Assembly (NCBI GenBank): GCA_034336665.1 | Contig: JAPFBE010000013.1 | Location: 20,625,056-20,689,055, forward strand | Source of the DNA: Luscinia megarhynchos | Lineage: Eukaryota > Chordata > Aves > Passeriformes > Turdidae | Direction: 5' to 3' | Length of the DNA: 64,000 nt | Shown here: positions 59,322-64,000 of the stretch, one piece after another | How positions within the stretch are numbered: the first letter of the stretch is position 1 | How the letters are laid out: the number at the start of each line of letters is the position of its first letter | The notes under the pieces: generated by a model | Databases searched by the model: none | Told to the model about the DNA's origin: nothing | The model's input: only the letters and a program-made list of their open reading frames with translations | Program-made: the position numbers and the translations under genes

Positions 59322-62300
59322 CCTCTCTCTGAGGGAGGCTCTATGCTTCCCCTACCCTTTCCTTCAGATCTTTAAAAACATCAGTGACGGTGGAGGAGGG
59401 CGAAAGGGGGGAGGAGGAGAAAAGTGGTTTTGTGGGGAGGTAATTCGTACACGCTTAGCCAACTGTATAGGCAAGCAGCAAGAGTATCTGATTAGTTAAA
59501 ACCTTGCCTTCAGAATAAATGTGTGTGGCTTTTTTAAAAATCAGGTTTAGTTGTACTGATTCTATCTCCATTTTGCATTTTCCGGCTTCAGGTTTTGCTT
59601 TTCTTTTGGTGGAGGAAAGTATGTTGGTATTTTGAAGAAATTTGATATTGTACCAGCTTATAAGAAGCCTGCAAACAGTGAATTCAGGTGCCCCAATCTT
59701 TACCTATATTCAAAAATTTTGTATAAATTGCTTGTCAGGGCAAGTCTGACTTTTCTGAGGCTTGGAGGCTTTTACTTTACTTGACTGTTTATGATTATTG
59801 TTTTCTGTTTGAAAATAATTATCTCATATGAATGTATATAGGGAGAAACATTTAAAACTCCTCTATCCATTCTGCCCTGGAGGTGGTTGGTCTTTATCAG
59901 TCCTAGGTTCTTGGCTGCCCTGCCGTCCTGTCCTGCAGCCCTGCCAATTCCCCTAGATTTGGACTCTCCACACCTGACTTGAGGAAAGTATTAGAAACTT
60001 CAAGAAAACTTTGAGTTTTCCAAAGTGTTGTCTATTCCTCTGCCATTTGAAACTTGACTTGATGCTCCCATCCCCCACAGAGGCTTCCTTGTCAGCCACA
60101 GTCCTGGACTCCAGAGCAGTGGTTTGTTCCTTCTGGCTGCACAGCCTGCGTGGCTCTTGAGCTGTTCTTTTATAGACAGCACTCACTTGGTCTTAACACG
60201 ATCTGATTTCCTTCATCTTTCATTTGCAGTATCAGTATTGCTCCAGTTTGTGACTTACCTTACAGGCAGCCCTTTCAGCATTGCATAAATCAAACAGAAA
60301 TTCTCATTTTTAAAACTACTGAATTCATTGCAGCTTTTTCGGTGCATACCAATTTGAAACCTGCACTATTGGTCTTCATCATCCTTCCTCTCTTCTAAAA
60401 ATACATTCATTTTCGCCTTCCTCTCCCTCCCACCAGCATGTTCACAGACCAGGCGGGCCTCCAGGATTCTGAAAGCTTTGAGGAAATCGCCTCCTGGTGC
60501 ATGCTCCATCCCTGGGCAGACAGATTGCATCTCTATGTGTCTCCATATGCAAAAAGCAACTCCAAATTGTATGCACAGAGAGTTACTCCCACCAGTGCAC
60601 CCTGGATGCACTCAGATTCACTCTCCCAGCGCTCAGGTTATGTGCTCCTGTGCAGCAGGTGCCTGGTAGACTTCCAGGCACCTGGAAAAGAAGCAGCTGC
60701 TGTAAAACGACTGGCTGCTGGATGGAAGGATATTTAGGTGCGCACTGGCTCGTATGTAGATATGCTGATAGCTAGAAAGTACCCACTTATACACAACTGT
60801 CTTCCTATCTCTAGGGCAGTAGTGGACTCCAGCTGACTATTTTTATGGAATGTGTAAGCATTAACTTAGTGAGTGTAATTCAGCCACCACAAACTCTGAA
60901 AAAGGATCAAGGTGTATAAAAACACCCCAGCTAAGATTATTGATTCGTATGCCACAGATGTGAACATGAACCTGTAACAAATAACAGGCTAAAAATAATC
61001 TTCCTGCCATCTCAAAGTGGGTTCTAAGTGTTCACCCTAGAAGTCATTATATCTTCTTCTAAGTAAGAGGCAGTGACTCTGCTTAGTTAATTCACTCATG
61101 AATCAGAGTAAAAAAATCTCTATAGATTTGAAAAATGCCTTGTTGTTATTCTAGAAATAATCTCCTGATTGTCTAAAACACAGTTCTTATTTTCAATGAA
61201 CTGTAAAAGTCTTTCTGTAGTGTTTAAAGTGCTGGTGCTGCAAGTCTTCTTCTTTATGAGAGACTTGTTAGTGGTCAGTTACATATGGATTTGGTGCCAG
61301 CTTATTTCTTCCCTGGCAAATCTGGGAGAAGGAAACACAGAAGCAAACTCCTAAAACTCCGAAAATCAGGTTATGTTGAGGACATTGCAATTTGTATGCA
61401 AGCAACATCAAGTGTAAACCTGCAAGAAAGCACAGGCTAAAATCATCCTCTCACCATCTGAAGGGTACAAAGAATATACTGAGTTTTCAGCCAAGACTTG
61501 TGCCCAAGTAGTTTCCACTTTACAAAAATGATGTCTGATGAATTCAGTGTAGAGGTGAATTTTCTGTGATCTTTGCTTATTTCTGTTTCAAGGAATGTGT
61601 TTTAATTTTGTTGCGTTTTGTGGTTTTTTCCGAGAAGCACTGGGAAATAGAGGCAATCTTTTTCTATTAGTACTAGTGCAGGAGACCAGCTGAACCCTAC
61701 AGTCAATTCTACACTACTTCTGTCTCTCTTGCAAAGGTGGATCTACATGCTATTTTACTCTGCAGTTAGGAAATAACAGCTTACAAACAGTTAGTTAAAG
61801 CTTTAGAAATTAGATACAAACTTCTCTTCCCTCCATTGCACACTACTTCATACTCCTTAAAATTCACTCCTTCCCTCTCCATCTCAGAGCAAACAAAAAA
61901 GTGAGTAACTTTAAAAAGCTTAAAGGCATCATAAAGATTAGTTTATGTCTGTGTATTCCCCTGTTTGTGGTTCCTTACTATGTTGTCTCCCTTTAGATTA
62001 ATAGCCTTACTCACTAAAAAAAAAAAAAAAAATTAATTGTAAACCTTTTCCAGTGGGGACCAGCTCTGCTCTTCTGAATTTTCTCTTATTTCTTGAATGT
62101 TCTAAGCAGACTTAGGGATGTCTCACTGCATGTTGTCGTATTCCACATGTGACCCTTCCTTATCTGGGCAGAAGATTTGCAAAGATAATCTAAAGCATTG
62201 CTGTGAAAAATAAAGTGATCTGTAATTATCCGAGTGGAGCAGCAGCAGGCATATTTGTCAACAGTCTGGGGTGTTTTTAGGTGATAGTGATTCACTTAGG

Positions 62301-62700
62301 GCATCATGTAGGGTCTTAATCTTCCCACAGCTCTCTTTCCTGAGACAGAGCTAAGCTATCAGAAATACTAATTACGTGGAAATTCCTCTCATAACACTCT
62401 TGCGTAGATATTCCAGAAAGCTCAGGAGGACAGACTCCGTTCTCTCCTCATCCTACTCCTATATTTCCACAGTATTTTCCTCCTCCTAGGCTTCCAGATA
62501 CATGTAAACCCTTTCGCCGTAAAAAATACTCTGCTGAGGCACGCAGCTACTGCTTTGGGTTGGGTGTTTGCTCTTCCATTTGGGATACCCATCTCATCCA
62601 CACAGCTCTGAAAAAAGGAAACTTCTGGGTGCTGAGTAGTTTTGAACCTGAGAAACAACTTAACTTTTGTACCCAGACACTCAGAGCAGGCACTGTGTTG
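59322..62700. other. GPR15 upstream region and intergenic; no gene recognised
   Basis: AT-rich with G-rich patches near 59390-59440 just upstream of GPR15. A non-coding GPR15 first exon could lie here but I could not place it. Frames at 60.4-60.8 kb are short and unsupported. An A-run lies at about 62016-62032. Confidence 0.4.
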
Positions 62701-62805
62701 TGATGTGATGTGATGTGATGTGATGTGATGTGATGTGATGTGATGTGATGTGATGTGATGTGATGTGATGTGATGTGATGTGATGTGATGTGATGTGATG
62801 TGATG
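62701..62805. repeat. (TGATG)21 pentanucleotide microsatellite
   Basis: Twenty-one perfect tandem TGATG units, 105 bp, starting 59 bp downstream (minus strand) of the stop codon of the unnamed gene at the right edge. It is likely in that gene's 3' UTR, read there as CATCA repeats. Frames reading TSHHI repeats are artefacts. Perfection suggests recent expansion or polymorphism. Confidence 0.97.
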
Positions 62806-62863
62806 GTGGGCCTGCATGTAGCCAGATCTGCTTTAAATTGTGTGTTTCTCTGACGGTTCTGCC

Positions 62864-63048
62864 TCACTCAAATGCATCTATGAGATCTGCCAGGTCAGAG
62901 TTTGTATCATTCCTTAAATATTCCTGATACAAATGTGGAGGTATTTCTAACAGCAACAAGGGAAAATCTTTCATGTCTTGGTTTAGGGTTCTGTACTGTC
63001 TGATATAGGTATCGTGGTCGGGAGGCACGTAATCTGTGGGGGGAATGT
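62864..63048 (-). CDS. Unidentified gene, terminal exon
   Basis: 185 bp including TGA at 62866-62864; enters in phase 1. Residues include YIRQYRTLNQDMKDFPLLLL and EIPPHLYQEYL, with an acidic end LADLIDAFE. Confidence 0.75.
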
Positions 63049-63629
63049 CTGCACAGGAAGTAGGCAGTGTTGCTGATTTACTTTCTTACACAGACTACCT
63101 CATCCCTCACAAACTACTGCAATTGAAGTATTTCAGGTAGCAAGGTGTGGGTTTGGTTTTTTGGGTTGTTTCTTTTTTTGTTCCTTTTTTTTGTTGTTGT
63201 TTTACACTCTCTGTTTTAGTGATAGTTTAAATGTCATTTTATTCCAGCTTGTACATGCATTTTTATATAAGCACAGACATCTAGATAAAATAAGCTGCAT
63301 ATCTGTAAATTATTAATAGTGATAAATGCTGAGAAGGACAGAGGAACATTTGGCTGTAAAATAAAATGTAGTAGTTTCTGGAATGATTTTACTTAAAAAA
63401 AACACGTAACAAACAGATCAAATTTAAAAAGAAAAAAACCCACAATAAATTAGCTGAAACTGTTCTACTATGCTATGGTTAGTTGAAGGCAGGCTCAGAG
63501 GAAACCACATGAAGACTCACCAATGGAAGTTTCATCCCTCAAAGGTTGGAACCTAATCAGGTAAAAATTGTGGGCACTGAGACAATGCATCAGGATAGAC
63601 TGAAATAGTTTCATGCTGAGAGCAGTGGT
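62864..63629 (-). CDS. Unidentified gene, last two coding exons, runs off right edge
   Basis: Two minus-strand exons join in phase. Exon 63629-63521 (109 bp, phase 0 to 1) encodes TTALSMKLFQSILMHCLSAH then NFYLIRFQPLRDETSI and ends at a strong GTGAGT. Exon 63048-62864 (185 bp) follows a CTTCCTGTGCAG acceptor and encodes IPPTDYVPPDHDTYIRQYRT ... PPHLYQEYLRNDTNSDLADL ending IDAFE and TGA. Together they give 97 residues of ordinary globular composition with no repeat or membrane span. I do not recognise the family. The matched phases, consensus splice sites and protein-like content make a real gene likely. The rest lies beyond 64000. Confidence 0.75.
63521..63629 (-). CDS. Unidentified gene, penultimate exon
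   Basis: 109 bp, 36 codons plus one base, donor ATTG|GTGAGT. The acceptor CTGCACTGCATTTTGGAG at 63630 is inferred from frame; an alternative acceptor a few codons in (CTCTCAG) would also fit. Confidence 0.65.
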
Positions 63630-64000
63630 CTCCAAAATGCAGTGCAGGAAGAAGATAATTTTGTACACCTAATTTTTAAATACTGATTATTGTTTCTTGC
63701 CATTTATCTAATCCTTTTTTAATTTACACTTTTGTGTATGTTTTATAATGTACATTATATATTGGTGCTGTAGTACATGTGTATAATTCTAAAATAACAT
63801 TTACATTTCATAGGGGTGCCTGCTCAAAAAGTTTTTACTGACAAAGTACATGATAAAAAAGTTTGGAGACTACTGAGGATGAGTATCATTATAATGTCCC
63901 AGTCCTATTCATAGTATTTGGGAGAAGCACATCTAGAAGGTTTTCTATCTGTGAAAATTATACTACTGTGTCCTGTGCTACAAAAATATTAGAGAAAAAT
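63630..64000. other. Right edge, probable intron of the unidentified gene
   Basis: AT-rich; no exon or repeat recognised. Confidence 0.4.

Noticed and set aside
60366..60775. Overlapping frames on both strands near 60.5 kb.
   Set aside because: Mutually exclusive frames of similar length and no recognised residues or splice sites.
62422..62867. Minus-strand frames encoding TSHHI repeats.
   Set aside because: Readings of the TGATG microsatellite downstream of a genuine stop codon.

Overview
The window is eukaryotic, from a bird. Coding sequence is split into short exons with GT/AG junctions, introns are long and AT-rich, CR1 LINE fragments (the dominant avian retroposon) are scattered throughout, and one gene encodes apovitellenin-1, a yolk lipoprotein component known from egg-laying birds and reptiles. 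I cannot name the species. No bacterial-type gene, CRISPR array or operon is present.

Layout from left to right. (1) About 31-16571, minus strand: 5' third of CFAP44, a ciliary WD-repeat protein. Fourteen exons join in phase, and the gene continues off the left edge. One intron holds a complete solo endogenous-retrovirus LTR with a 5-bp target-site duplication. (2) About 20.9-23.1 kb: GC-rich island between the divergent genes CFAP44 and ILDR1, with a 13-copy minisatellite, a CR1 3' end, and GGA/CCG/TA simple repeats. (3) 22529-35909, plus strand: complete ILDR1 (angulin-2), eight coding exons, 540 residues. (4) 41.4-44.8 kb, plus strand: complete APOV1, three coding exons and 106 residues, with a predicted non-coding first exon and a perfect palindromic oestrogen response element upstream. 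(5) 47.65-48.95 kb: 14-copy, 71-bp GC-rich minisatellite running into a CpG-rich segment that may be the promoter and first exon of an unidentified transcript. (6) 58221-59321, minus strand: GPR15, a single-exon chemoattractant-type GPCR. (7) 62864-63629, minus strand: last two coding exons of a gene I could not name, continuing off the right edge; just downstream of its stop is a 21-copy TGATG array.

The genes do not form one pathway. ILDR1 builds tricellular junctions, CFAP44 acts in motile cilia, APOV1 is a liver secretory product made for egg yolk, and GPR15 is a leukocyte homing receptor. The main points of interest are the APOV1 control region, a strong CTCF-like site in an ILDR1 intron, the two minisatellites at promoter-like islands, the unnamed right-edge gene, and a gene order unlike that of human chromosome 3. 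All identifications come from reading the sequence and recalled family knowledge; no database was searched.
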